Positions 10,431 to 21,874 of a stretch of 64,000 nt of DNA are shown piece after piece. The notes beneath the pieces are model-generated. The model had not been told where the DNA came from. It saw only the letters and a list, made by a program, of their open reading frames with translations, and searched no databases. A program made the translations under genes and the position numbers. The stretch is from Brachypterus glaber (taxonomy: Eukaryota > Arthropoda > Insecta > Coleoptera > Kateretidae). The stretch covers positions 44,621,794 to 44,685,793 of the forward strand of contig OY294046.1 of assembly GCA_958510825.1 (NCBI GenBank), read 5' to 3'. How positions within the stretch are numbered: the first letter of the stretch is position 1; each line of letters starts with the position of its first letter.

Positions 10431-11673
10431 TAGTTAAGTTACTTTAAATCGAACTAGATTAAACGTTGCAAGCACCCTGTCAAAAGATCGGCACTATTGT
10501 ACACTAGAGCCCACTAGTTTGCAAATTTCAAACTAGGTGTTTTGTTTAATTTAAAATTCTGTATCTTTTATTCTTTATATTCTAGCAAAAAACTGTATAT
10601 AACATTTTTTATAGGGCTTAAAAGAGCTTTTATTTAAAATATAATTTTTTGAAATCGAGTTATAAATATGTGAAATATGCTAAAAAAACCTTTTACTGCT
10701 TTAAACGCCAATATCTCGAAAACAATGCGTTTTAGGAAAACGTTGTTTATAAAATTTTTTGACCAATTTAAAATTTACTTTTATATAAGTGCTAAATTAA
10801 CCAAATAAAACAAAAAACGCTAAAAATAGGACCTATTTTTACCCCCTTACCCGCAGTCGTTTACCCCCAAAATCTTATCAGCTCTTCGGAATACGATAAG
10901 AAACAATATGCAAAAAACCGCAAGTCGATATCTCATGTAGAAATGGAGTTAGAGACAGACAGACGGACGCAAAAATGTGGAAAAAAAAACGTGGTCAAAG
11001 ATTTTGACTTCTCGGCGAAGATTTCAATACATCGGCACTCTTAGTAGCACTAAGTGCCGATGTAATTATCTTCAATGTTTGATCTTTGAAAAGTGTTTAA
11101 GTAGAAGTAGTTTAGTATAAATTAAGTATAAAATATTTTATTTACATGTTTCCAATATCAAGTTGATATTTTAGCTGTTCAAAAGTTAAAGGGGGGCGGA
11201 CTTTAGACACGCATTAGATTAGATTAGATTAGATGCTATTATTTGGATATTGTTATGCGATGGTATGCCAACCCACATTGACAGGTCGACCTTATTTCAC
11301 TAATACCGTGCTGATCTTTTCTCGTCCCTTAAACGGACACTCGCTTATTCAAAATAAAACCACAATTTTAGTAGTTTTTACTTAGGACAAGATACGAAAT
11401 ACAAAAAATAATATTATTTTTTTTCCGCACTATTGCTAGTACTAAGCAAAGTACAGCCTGTTGCACTGACCAAAACCAAAAAGGGAGCGCTAATATGATC
11501 ACGGCATTAGACGCAAGTCCTAACGTGCTCTAAGAATTTTCTAATGTTATGTTACATAACTTATGTATCTTTTAAGATGTACTACATTAGCTGTTTAAGG
11601 CTTCAGTAGCGATCTGAAAATAACAGAGAATATTATTAAAGCAAAATGACTTTAAATTATTTTAAATTCTCAT
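10431..11673. other. No gene; one hairpin and one short tandem repeat
   Basis: A hairpin with 10-bp perfect arms (ACATCGGCAC) lies at 11029-11063. About four ATTAG-type units occur at 11211-11234. No coding frame with family resemblance was found. Confidence 0.6.
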
Positions 11674-12660
11674 TTAACCCTCCGTTAACCAGGTTAAATT
11701 AAATATTTAATAAACTTTACTTGGATAATTATAAAAAACAAAAAACTCATTTTTTGAATATTCTGAGAAACTTTATTTAAAACATTACAAAAAAATGCAA
11801 AATTCATTGCGAAAAAAAAATGGTTGGTATTATATTCATTCAGACACAAGCAGCTTTGACATAAATAAACTTTACTTAGATAATTATAAAAAACAAAAAA
11901 CTCATTTTTTTTAATTTCTGTGAAACTTTATTAAAAACGTTACAAAAAAATGCAAAATTCATTGCGAAAAAAAATGGTTGGTATTATATTCATTCAAACA
12001 TAAGCAGCTTTGACATAAAGGTTTCAAGTAATCCATACAACGTCTCAGTCAAAACAATTACCCAGGGAGTTTCCAGGGAGCTCCCACAATAAGCTTCCAT
12101 GGGATGTCCCATATTCAGCCCCTGGAAGCTTTTAGGGAATGCGAAATGTTTGTATTAGCCTTAAAGAGCTTTTGGGTCGCTAGTCCCATAAGACTCCCAT
12201 AATGTACCTATAAGACTCCCATAATATGACTATAAAACTCCCATAATATGTCAATAAGCCTCGCTTTGCTGGATTTACTCTCAAATGAATAAATAATGTT
12301 AGTCAGCCAGCAACAAATATTTTTCTAGCTGAAATAAGTTTCAGCTAGCATAATATGTATAAAATAGTAACTTGGTAATAAATTATAACCAATATCTAGC
12401 ATATTTTAACTTAAAAATAGTGTAAAATGTTAAAATAAATTTGGGACAACATTAACCATGTGGTGTCCCTCAGACTTTTACTCGATCCTATTTCGCAACG
12501 GTTTTTCTTACAAGTGAGCTCAATACACGGAATAAGCATTTGAAGTGTTTTAGCAAGATAGACGAGCGGACGTGCCCATAGAATTAGACTAAATATGTTT
12601 TTTGTTTAAAATATACTTATTGGGGTTTGTCAGACACCTACCTGGTTAATGGAGGGTTAA
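11674..12660. mobile_element. piggyBac-like MITE with TTAA target duplication
   Basis: TTAA at 11674-11677 is followed by CCCTCCGTTAACCAGG. The complement CCTGGTTAATGGAGGG ends at 12656 and is followed by TTAA (12657-12660). TTAA duplications with termini starting CCC are the hallmark of piggyBac elements. The 979-bp interior has no transposase frame, so it would be non-autonomous. It also contains the tandem repeat at 11709-12018. Confidence 0.75.
11709..12018. repeat. Two-unit tandem repeat, 155-bp period, inside the piggyBac-like MITE
   Basis: The unit beginning AATAAACTTTACTT returns 155 bases later with few changes and ends in both cases with AGCAGCTTTGACATAAA. Confidence 0.9.
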
Positions 12661-13456
12661 ATTTAATATTTTTCACAAAAACATGCAGAAAGGTGCTAAC
12701 TGTTAATGTGGGTTAACATACTATTTCGTAACACTAATAATAGTGCTATAAATATATTTATGAGTAAAATTCTCATCAAGTAATTATTCTTAGAAAATAA
12801 AAACGTGAAGATCAAGATATTAAACCTTCTCAAAAAAATATAGGTCACACATACTTTACCAATTAGTGCCATCTATGTTCCAATATCTCACCAGTAATAT
12901 ACCATAAAGTGGCCGTCATTATGTCATTTAATGAATTTTATTGGTTAGGTTTTTCTGTCATGTCTGCTTATCAGCAAAAGCTGGCTGTTAAAAAACTTTT
13001 GCTTTTAAAATTGTATTTTGGTTTGTAACATATGTTTACATGTGTTTATGTTTCAAGATCGCCACCTTTATACAGGATGTTTCATAAATTTGTCTGATTC
13101 TTGCGAGTCCCAAGACTGGAATAATCAAAAATTTTAATATCTAATAGGGTGCTGTCCATTGCGAAAAACTTTCTCAGGATTATGATATGTATAATACATG
13201 GTACTTTTATTAAGCATAGTATCACCTTAGAGTTGTTTCAACTTTTTTCCCTACCACGATATACAGGGCGTGTAATTTAAAAAATCACTTGAAATAAAAA
13301 GTTTTAAGGGGGTTAATACTCTGTATATCTCTAATATATTAATAGAGATATATAGAGTCTATGTGTATTTTTTGAGAGTTTAGCACTAAATTAATCAGCA
13401 GAGTAATAACGTAATTGCCAAGAACCGGCAAAAATGTATTCATTTGTATTTACATA
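12661..13456. other. No gene recognised
   Basis: Fragments resembling element ends occur (TACAGGATGTTTC near 13071, ATACAGGGCGTG near 13260), as does a short hairpin around 13320-13365. Nothing coding was seen. Confidence 0.55.
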
Positions 13457-13676
13457 TCAAGTGTTTTGGGATCGAAAAGTATTATGTAACGCAAATTGTA
13501 CCAAAATTCATACACTTCATACCTCAGTTTTCGCGTTATTATAGGTTATAGAGATTTCATATTTTGGCTACCCCCCAAATAGGGGTGTTAGGGGGGTTAG
13601 CCAAAATATGAAATAACGCGAGGTATGAAGTGTATGAATTTTGGTACAATTTGCGTTACGTAATACTTGAACGTTC
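13457..13676. repeat. Long hairpin (about 85-bp arms)
   Basis: The left arm ATTATGTAACGCAAATTGTA at 13481 pairs with TACAATTTGCGTTACGTAAT ending near 13665. The interior CATACACTTCATACCTC and TAGCCAAAATATGAAAT blocks also pair around a short C/G-rich loop. It is MITE-like. Confidence 0.8.
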
Positions 13677-13758
13677 CCTTTGTTGTTTTAGTGTACTGTT
13701 TTTTTATGCATGGATAAGATGAAGTAAAAAGTTTATCAATTCACATAAAAATCATTGA

Positions 13759-14086
13759 GGGCTGTCTATAAATTACGTAACGCAATTTTTCAATAAAATT
13801 GACCCCTCCCCCCTGTGTCACAAGCTGTTACATTTACTTCCCCCCCTCCCAGGGTGTCACGTAACAATATCAAAATTAGTAAATGTTTTTTAATATACTT
13901 TATGATACAGAATTTCGGGTTATAATTGCATGCATGCATAATGTAAGACGTTATAAAGTGTAAAAATAATACATACGAACATAAAAAATAACCTAGACCG
14001 CCTCCCTCCCCCCGTCACAAACTGTCACATTTTTAGTGACCCCTCCCTCCCTCCCCTAAGCGCGTTACGTAATATATGGACAGCCC
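13759..14086. mobile_element. MITE with GGGCTGTC...TTACGTAACGC ends
   Basis: GGGCTGTCTATAAATTACGT begins at 13759 and ACGTAATATATGGACAGCCC ends at 14086. The interior has opposed C-rich blocks (CCCTCCC). A related short copy with ends GCATCCATTAATTACGT and GACGTAATTAATAGCTG lies at 14557-14702. Confidence 0.75.
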
Positions 14087-14556
14087 CTTATGGGGGAGGT
14101 TGAATACATTTTACCCGTTCCTTAGTAATTACAGTCAAATTTTAAATCACTCTGTATTTTTCTTTTTCTATAACGCTCATCGACACGAATAACTTATTAC
14201 CTATTAAAATTAGCGCGTAACTGTCTGCTCATAAAAAATCTATAAATATATATGCTTATGTCTACCGCGTGCCGTATTAATTAAATAAAATAATAATAAC
14301 ATTTATACCCGTTTTTGTTTAAAAATAAAAAAAAATGTGTAGGTGCTAGATATTCCATTTCGTCCCCCCCCCCCTGGCAGCAACCGCCCCCCCTGGCATT
14401 TTAAAATTAGGCCATTAGGTCTTAAAAATTAAGAGTGTTTAAATCAATAAATATCTGCCTTCTTATAAATCTTTAGTTACCTTATAATGCGTAAATATTA
14501 TAATTAAATTAATAATTGATTAGTTTGGACTTTTTTACAAACTGTATTTGTATCAA

Positions 14557-14702
14557 GGAGCATCCATTAATTACGTTACGTACTAAGGGGGGAGGGATTT
14601 ACTGTAGAGTGTTGGCTGAGGTGGTATGACCCTACCGTGACGCCCTAACTTGTTTTCAGGGGTCAAAAGTGTCCAAAAATAGCGTGACGTAATTAATAGC
14701 TG
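14557..14702. mobile_element. Short relative of the preceding MITE
   Basis: It has inverted ends (CATCCATTAATTACGT and GACGTAATTAATAGCTG) and an interior with GGGGGAGGG and a TGACGCCCTAAC block. No coding frame was found. Confidence 0.6.
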
Positions 14703-15031
14703 AGTTGAAATGCAAACATTGTATAATAATTGGTTACTCCACCAAAATCCGCCCTATTATTGGTTCGGAAAAAATTTGGACCGCGAACCTTGCTGCTCAC
14801 TTTCGATACGACTAAATATAGTATGCACAAGGTTTTTAAACATGTGAACATAATATTTTCAGTAAGATTAATTTGGAGAAATTTCTGTTTAAGCTAAAAA
14901 AATAAGCCAAAAATGTTTTTACTGTGTTCTAAATTTAAATTTCTTAGCTTAAATAGTTACCGAGTAATTGTGTTGACAAGTTTATGTTTATATGTCTAAA
15001 TACTTTGTTAATACTACTCATTTCTTTCTAG

Positions 15032-15353
15032 AACGAGTCAATTCGACGACAGAAGAGTACCTAATTGATTACCTGAAAAAAAGTTACTTAGAAGTTCATT
15101 TCAGCATTCATACGGATGAGAAAAACTATTGTTGTACGCATTGCAAGAAAAGATTGTCACAATAAACAAGTTTAGATCAGCATTTAAAAACGCACGTGGT
15201 AGAAAACCTTTTAGTTGCTTGAATTGCAATAAGGGTTTCATCCAGCAAGCTAATTTAAATGCGCATATTCTTAAGTGCATCTATAATAACTCAAATACAA
15301 AAGTTGGAATCCAAAACTATGAAAGTGAAGAACAAGACAAAGTAAAACATTAA
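15032..15353 (+). pseudogene. Decayed C2H2 zinc-finger exon upstream of the 814-codon frame
   Basis: A plausible acceptor (TTTCTTTCTAG, ending 15031) opens a frame containing the end of one finger (HFSIHTDEK) and the first half of another (CCTHCKKRLSQ). A TAA at 15163-15165 then interrupts it. Reading past the stop gives TSLDQHLKTH, a normal finger helix. The next linker and finger (GRKPFSCLNCNKGF...HILKC) are in another frame, so a one-base shift also occurred near 15190. That frame stops at 15351. With two lesions in 160 bases this exon cannot encode a normal finger array. It is either a dead duplicate or the broken front of the downstream gene. Confidence 0.7.
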
Positions 15354-15455
15354 ACATTTATGAAGATAGAAAAATAGTTTTAATTAAACAAAAGTTAATT
15401 AAAAACTCACAACGAAGTTTTTGTACCTCAAAATCAGTATCCAAATTTTAATGAA

Positions 15456-17900
15456 ATGCTTGCTATTGAAGAAAATTATGAGGTTTTAGATCTGACTGGC
15501 GAGATTAAGAAAAATACAAAACTTCAAACAGAGTATAATAATATTAATCAAAGAATAACAAACGCACTGAAAACTAACCTGTTGAAAATAAGTGGACGAA
15601 ATGTTTTTGAATTTAAAAGTCCAACCATCAACGAATTAGATGTGAAACTTGCTAAGAAAAAGAATAGTAATGTAATGGAAATAAATCAAGTACAAGAAAT
15701 GGAAATCGAAAAAAATGAATTTATTCAAAATGATGACACTAAATTTGAGGAACAAAATGAAAATGGACTTAGCTCCAAGGGCAGATTTGGGTATAGCGTT
15801 GATGAGAGCCATATACATAATAATTTGGGAGAAAATGAGTTATTTAAATGCAAGTATTGTGATAGACCATTTTTAAGTGAACAAAACTTATATATGCATA
15901 TTCGCACGCACTTAGGAGAGGCACATAATTATTGTGAAAATACGGATATAAAAAATAAATTTAAATTTAGTGATAAAAAGAATAATATATTAGAAAATAA
16001 TCAAGTCGAAAAAATAGAATTTCAAGAAAATTACGTTGAATATCATATTGCGGCAGTAGAAACACAAAACAAGTTTAATGAGATCATAAAAAGTGAGGTT
16101 CTGGATCATGATTATAAAAATGAAAACGATGTAGAAAATTTAAAAGCATCATTAAAAAAAGAAAAATATTTTGAACGTTTAGATGTCGAGATAAATAATA
16201 CATACAATACATTGGACGATTATTATAATAATAGTGAGGAGGTCATTAAAATTGAGGTATTTAAAGAAGATATTGAGGATCAAATAACAGATATTACTGA
16301 AAATAAAGAACAAGAAATGATTCAAAATCAAATGGAAATACCTTATAACCAAAAATCTGTTCAAAGTAAGATGGATATTAAGACATGTAATAAGAGAAAT
16401 CCTCGAAAACAAAAATCATTTAAAAATAGATTAAAGAAAAACGAAGAAAAAGATATTAAAGCATTTAACTGTAATTATTGTCATAAAAATTTTTCAAGAC
16501 AGCACTATTTAAATTTGCATGTGATATCGCATGAAAACAACCATTCTGTTTTGTTTAATCGCCCTACAATTAAAGATAATCAATTATTTTCCTGTAATTA
16601 CTGTGATAAGAAGTTTTCACGAAAACACTATCTGAATATGCATGCTTTTTCTCATGAAAAAAACAAACAAGCAGCTTTAAAGAAATCAAGGGAAGCAATT
16701 AATCAGTCATATGCGTGTAATGTAAGCTCACGTGAAAATAGTAACAGAATTAAAGAGTCTTCTTTAAAATTTAAAGGAAACGAAGAAAAAAATCAGTCAT
16801 TTTCTTGTAAGTATTGCTCTGGGCAGTTTTCAAGAAAACACTACTTAAATATGCATAGATGTATACAAAGTATTTCACATATACAATACAAAGAACAAGA
16901 TTCTCCTGTAGTTAAGACTGAAATTGAGATTGAGGAAAATTACCTTGAAAATTACGAAGTTTTAGATAATGTAAAATATGAAATAGGAGAAGAATACAAT
17001 TTTACATCTGATGTAAAACAGGATGATTCGGGAATACTTAATGGTATAAAAGAATCTAGTGAATTTGACAAGACTAACAAAGCTAAGGAGGAAACAAAAA
17101 TGTTGATATGCAAGTATTGTGATAGAACATTTTCAAAAAAGCACTATTTAATTATGCATGTTAGATCGCACGATAACAGTATGTTTATTATCAAGAAAAG
17201 TGACAAAGGAAAGAAAATAGTATTTGTTTGTAGATATTGTGATAAACAGTATGCAAGCAGACAGTATGTAAAAAAGCATATTCTGACACATAAGAACAAA
17301 GAAACATTTGTTTGTGTTTATTGTGGTAAGAAATATTCTACTAAAGAATATTTAAATAATCATATTCTGGTACATGAGAATAAAGAAACATTTTCTTGTA
17401 ATTATTGTGATAAACCATATTCGACCATGGAATATTTAAATACGCATATTTTGACACATGAAAACAAAGAAAAATTTGTTTGTAAATATTGTGATAAACA
17501 ATATTCGACTGAAGAATATTTAAATAGGCATATTCTAGGGCATGAAAGCAAAAACAATGAAGATAAAAACACACTGGCCTGTATTTATTGCGATAAAAAA
17601 ATGTCGAGTAAACAGTACTTATCAATCCATATGCTCTCACATACTGGTGAAAGACCATTTTTATGCAAATATTGTGACAAAAGTTTTGCACAAAAGGGAA
17701 ATTTAAAGACTCATATTCGGACACATACTAGGGAAAAAATATACGAATGTTCAGAGTGTAACAAAAAATTCTCGCAACAGACAACGTTGAATCAACATGT
17801 TCGCACTCATTTAGGAATAAAACCTTTTCACTGTGAAACTTGTAAAAGGAAATTTACTCAGAAATCGAACTTAATTCAACATCTTTGTCCAGGTGTATAG
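15456..17900 (+). CDS. C2H2 zinc-finger protein, about 13 fingers (814 codons)
   Basis: A probable nuclear DNA-binding protein. Fingers by first cysteine (residue): 132, 339, 380, 451 (with an expanded final His spacing), then a closely spaced array from 552 to the end; the finger at about residue 790 onward lacks the final histidine. A degenerate piece near residue 425 has lost its second cysteine. Fingers are separated by long Asn/Lys/Glu-rich spacers. Most use a repeated helix type (SRKHYLNMH, STKEYLNNH) and non-canonical linkers such as HENKE; only the last three joints resemble TGEKP (HTGERPF, HTREKIY, HLGIKPF). Several I/V-K-x-E motifs (SUMO-site type) lie between fingers. The ATG at 15456 is the first in this frame after stops at 15351-15393. 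The missing N-terminal ZAD or other domain and the broken exon just upstream make it uncertain whether the gene is complete. No polyadenylation signal is obvious because an inserted element starts 14 bases after the stop. Confidence 0.8.
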   Translation: MLAIEENYEVLDLTGEIKKNTKLQTEYNNINQRITNALKTNLLKISGRNVFEFKSPTINELDVKLAKKKNSNVMEINQVQEMEIEKNEFIQNDDTKFEEQNENGLSSKGRFGYSVDESHIHNNLGENELFKCKYCDRPFLSEQNLYMHIRTHLGEAHNYCENTDIKNKFKFSDKKNNILENNQVEKIEFQENYVEYHIAAVETQNKFNEIIKSEVLDHDYKNENDVENLKASLKKEKYFERLDVEINNTYNTLDDYYNNSEEVIKIEVFKEDIEDQITDITENKEQEMIQNQMEIPYNQKSVQSKMDIKTCNKRNPRKQKSFKNRLKKNEEKDIKAFNCNYCHKNFSRQHYLNLHVISHENNHSVLFNRPTIKDNQLFSCNYCDKKFSRKHYLNMHAFSHEKNKQAALKKSREAINQSYACNVSSRENSNRIKESSLKFKGNEEKNQSFSCKYCSGQFSRKHYLNMHRCIQSISHIQYKEQDSPVVKTEIEIEENYLENYEVLDNVKYEIGEEYNFTSDVKQDDSGILNGIKESSEFDKTNKAKEETKMLICKYCDRTFSKKHYLIMHVRSHDNSMFIIKKSDKGKKIVFVCRYCDKQYASRQYVKKHILTHKNKETFVCVYCGKKYSTKEYLNNHILVHENKETFSCNYCDKPYSTMEYLNTHILTHENKEKFVCKYCDKQYSTEEYLNRHILGHESKNNEDKNTLACIYCDKKMSSKQYLSIHMLSHTGERPFLCKYCDKSFAQKGNLKTHIRTHTREKIYECSECNKKFSQQTTLNQHVRTHLGIKPFHCETCKRKFTQKSNLIQHLCPGV

Positions 17901-18272
17901 ATGATGTAGATATTAGGGTGACCCACCAAAATTACAAATTAAAAAATTTGGAGGTCTTACCCCTTAAATTTGTTCATTGGTCGCTCACAGCCATTTTTTA
18001 AAAATATATGTTTCTTAAGCTTTTTTATTTTTTTTAATTTTTTTAAGGCCGAATCATTTTTTAAGGCTGAAGAATTTTTTATTTAAATATTTTTAACACG
18101 ACACAGTATAAAGGGATAGTAAATGGATAACCTCAAAAAAAAATCAGAAAGTTTTCTTTTAAATTGGCGGAGCTGTGCCCTTTTAAGTTCGAAAATGCAC
18201 TACATTGCTTCATTTTAGGCGGAAACACAATTTTTTTTTTCATTGTCTTAAAATATTGTGCGTGTAGCCCAA

Positions 18273-19827
18273 TAAGGTAAAACACCCAATAGTTGACACT
18301 ACCCCAACAGTTGACAGTTTTAAATAAAACAACCTAAAATAAGATTACATTACATTTATTAAGGCGAAATAAATGGGCACCTAGTACCATCTAGTCTAAA
18401 AATTTACAACTGAAGATCAAGTGATAAGTTGCGTTTTAATATGGCAGACAATTTTTTAGTGGAGTGTTTTTGTTCGCATTTTTTTACAGTTTCTTAAGGC
18501 AAGTGCTAAGAAATTGGGTGTTTTTAATTTTCAGTATTTAGTGAATAATACGTATTTATGCATGCTAATCTTAATTACAGGCTTTTATGGTTTCAAATCA
18601 AACTTTTTCTGATTATTTACAACTCAATAAGACAGTTTTAGCTTTTTACATAGGGGGTGTCAACCACTAGATTAAAAAATCAACAAATTTCAATAGTTGA
18701 CAGCTAATTTTACGGCTCTTGGGGATCGTTTAAAATACTGTATTATACACCTCAGGGTGACCACAGTTTTTTTCACATTAAGATTCCCTCATTTTTTCCT
18801 GATTCTTCCCTGATTTTTTCATGATGCTTTCCTGATTCTTCTCTGAACTCCCTGATAAAAATTAAAAATTTTCCCTGATTTTAGTACAGATCATGAACGT
18901 AGAGATACAAAAAAGTCGTAAAAAATTTAAACATCCTGTTTTATTTATGAGTTATGATTTTTTATTTTTCTCAACTTTTTTTCTGTAAAACTGATCGATG
19001 GAATGGTAGAACTCTATGAATAAAAACTTGTTTTAGTAATAGTTTATCATGTCCCTGATTTTTTACAGTTGATCAAATTACCTGACTTTTCCCTGATTTC
19101 CCTGATCTGTGGACACCTGCACATTTAATAAAGATCTAAATGTGGATGGGTGTTTTAAGATAAAATGAATGTTTTTTTTTATAATTCCAACAAAAAAATA
19201 AAATATATCAAAGTATTTTAACTAAAATGCTCATCTCTTATTTTTCGTATTTTGCTAAGAACTTCACTTCAGTTTTGTAAGTTATTGTACAATTCTGGTT
19301 AACCTCTAGTCGCATAGCATTTAGAGATAAAATAAGATTTAGAGCTTTAAAGTTGACAGGGAATTTTACGTCAACTATTGGTTATAATACTGTCAACTAT
19401 TGGTGCTTTGATATCGTTTTGTAAAACTTGATGAATTTAAATAAAAATATAACTTTACTGGCATTTTTTTTAATAAAAACAGTAATTTATAAGTTACATT
19501 TTTAAAGCATTATGCTTTTAAAGTAATATTTCTTTTAAAATAAAAGAAAAATATGTTATGTCGACTATTAGCGATGTTATATGTCAACTATTGGTAAATT
19601 ACTTTATTACCCCTGTCAACTTAACAATTTTTACAGGGTCTACAAAAAAATTAAAAATATTTGTTTGTATTATCATATTCAAACATGTTGATACTAATAT
19701 AAAAAGAAAACATCTAACTAAACACATGTATTCAATAAAATATAAAAAAAATTATTAGATAAAATTTTAATTAAAAAACATTTATAGAATTTTTCTTAGA
19801 CTGTCAACTATTGGGGGTTTTACCTTA
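18273..19827. mobile_element. Element B: nested in A, with eight copies of GTCAACTATTGG
   Basis: AGGTAAAACACCCAATAGTTGAC starts at 18275 after TA, and its complement (GTCAACTATTGGGGGTTTTACCT) ends at 19825 before TA. The motif or a near variant is at 18286 (-), 18304 (-), 18691 (-), 19371, 19393, 19560, 19583 and 19803. The interior open frame at 19558-19758 starts without a proper context and has no family resemblance. Repeated sub-terminal motifs like this are typical of transposase-binding sites in DNA transposons; that role is inferred. Confidence 0.8.
18753..19119. mobile_element. Element C: CCCTGATTTT-repeat MITE nested in B
   Basis: The ends CAGGGTGACCACAG (18753) and CTGTGGACACCTG (ending 19119) are inverted. 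Inside, CCCTGATTT-type phrases recur at least eight times near both ends (18786-18885 and 19050-19105). No coding frame was found. Confidence 0.7.
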
Positions 19828-20599
19828 TGTCCCTACATAAAAACCAGAAAAAAAAATATTATTTTTGAGATATAAATTCGGTTTTTTGGAAATTTAGTTT
19901 TAATTTTCAAGGTTTTTTGTCTTTAGATAAATTCCGAAATATAAATACATAAAATCTTTAGTATTTTTTTTATTGGATATACAAGAGGTCCAGAAAAAAA
20001 AATTAAATATATACATCCAATAAAAAAATTACCACAAATGTTTTTATATATCAGAATTTGTCTTGATACAAAAAAAAACTTAAAAAAATTAAATTAAACT
20101 GCCTAAAAACCGAATTTATCTTTCAAAAACGCTAAAAAATATATATATATTATTTTTTTCAGTAAAAAAAAAATAGTGGTTTTTATGTGGGGACCTATTG
20201 GGCTACATGCACAATATTTTAAAAATAAAAAAAATTGCGCCTGTCATTACGCCTAAAATAAAGCAATGTAGTGCATTTTCGAACTTAAAAGGGCACAGCT
20301 CCGTCATTTTGAAAGAAAACATTCTGATTTTTTGAGGTTATCTATTTACTATCCCTTTATGCCGTTCCGTGTTAAAAAGATTTAAATAAAAAATCCTTCG
20401 CACTTAAAAAAAAAATTAAAAAATTAAAGGTACACATCTTTTTAAAAAATGGCTGTGGGCTCTAGATTTTTTCAAAAATTCTGAAAAAAAATCAGGGATG
20501 ATACTCTTACCCCAATGAACAAATTTAATGGGTGATACCTCCAAATTTTTCAATTTAAAATTTTGGTGGGTCACCCTAGTAGATACAGATACAGGGTTT

Positions 20600-21310
20600 T
20601 TCAGTTAAAACTCCCAGTACCGATTCCTTAAATATATAAATATAATGTTTGACTATATGTTATCATTAACTGACCCCTAGACATCTCATAGTATAGGCGT
20701 CGCGATGCTTTAAAATATTTTTTCGATGGGTGGAATTTTAAAAAGTATATATTTTTCGAAACAATGCCCAATTTTAAGATATTTTTGCCATTAGATTAAA
20801 ATTAATATCTACTCGTTTCCGGGATATTTGACATTTTGAGCAAAGCAAATTTAAATTACATCTAAAATTGCAAATATTTTTAATTTTTTAAATTAACCTG
20901 CAGTCACTTAAAATTAGACCGCGTCGTGGCGCATTTGACCAATTAAAAATTATTTCAAGTCAGAAAAAGAGTTTTGAATTGATAGCACTTACTTTTAAAT
21001 CATTTTTTAATTAAAAATCAATATATTTCCTATTTTTTGAAATATTTCCAGTTTTAGATATAAATATTTAGATTTTTTATTCTTAAAATGTCATATATCT
21101 GGGAAACCAGTAGAGATATGAGTTCTAGTCTAATGTTAAAAAATGCTTTAAATTGGGCATTGTATCGCAAAAATATTTTTTGTGACTTCAGCCGCCTAAA
21201 AAATTTTTAAAGCGTCCCGACGCCAATACTATGGTACATTGCGGGGTCTAGTTTATGAAAAAGAAAAAATATAGTCAAATATTATGTCTATCCTATTTTT
21301 TATGGATCTT
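20600..21310. repeat. Palindromic element centred near 20960
   Basis: Left-arm phrases (ATAATGTTTGACTATAT, GACCCCTAGA, TATAGGCGTCG, GAAACAATGCCCAATTT) return inverted in the right arm (AAATTGGGCATTGTATCGC, CGACGCCAATACTATG, GGGGTCTAG, ATATAGTCAAATATTAT). The 0.7 kb is non-coding. Confidence 0.75.
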
Positions 21311-21360
21311 AAATAGCTCTTTTAGTTCTTGGGTAATTCGCCTTGGGACTTTTAAGAGCT

Positions 21361-21450
21361 AAAAGTTTAATTTTGATTTCGTAGGTTTATTACCCTTGGG
21401 CCGGAAGCCCTCGGCTTCTAAAAACCTACTCAATCGAAAAATTTAACTTT
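21361..21450. repeat. Hairpin
   Basis: AAAAGTTTAATTTTGATTTC and AATCGAAAAATTTAACTTTT flank a loop with a smaller GCCGGAAGCC/GGCTTC hairpin. Confidence 0.6.
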
Positions 21451-21874
21451 TCGCCATTAATTAAGGGTGATGAGACGATTGTATTACAAATAATTATTTT
21501 ATAGCTGTTGTATACATGTATATTAAAATATAAATCTGTGGCTTGGTTCTAAAAAAGCCAATGTCAAAAATTTTGAACGGATACACTAAGTCAAACATTG
21601 GCCGTTTTAGCAGTTTAACAGAAATTTTTATTGAAAACACATCGACCCTTGTGGCTTAAAATCTACATTTATTTTACAAGAATTGATATTGACCTTTTTA
21701 GGTAATATAGATCTAAAAATACGAAAAAAGTGACATTGGCCCTTTTACCAAGCCGCAGAAATAAATAAAAATGTTATGATTATATTTTCATCTTTTAAGA
21801 GATTTAAAAAATGAAAAAACATGTAAATTGGCTTTACTTAATTAAGGAATTAAATATTTAAAAATTAATTATTA

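Larger units (their letters stand above)
17914..20578. mobile_element. Element A: inverted-repeat element with AGGGTGACCCACC ends, host of two nested insertions
   Basis: GGGTGACCCACCAAAATT begins at 17916 after TA; AATTTTGGTGGGTCACCC ends at 20576 before TA. The arms are about 350 bp: the left-arm phrase GGCGGAGCTGTGCCCTTTTA (18168) and GCCCAATA (18267) reappear inverted near 20280 and 20195. The right arm carries an uninterrupted version of the site where element B is inserted in the left arm. No transposase frame was found. Confidence 0.8.

Noticed and set aside
17341..17724. 127-codon minus-strand frame opposite the zinc-finger array
   Set aside because: Antisense shadow of the regularly spaced His/Cys codons.
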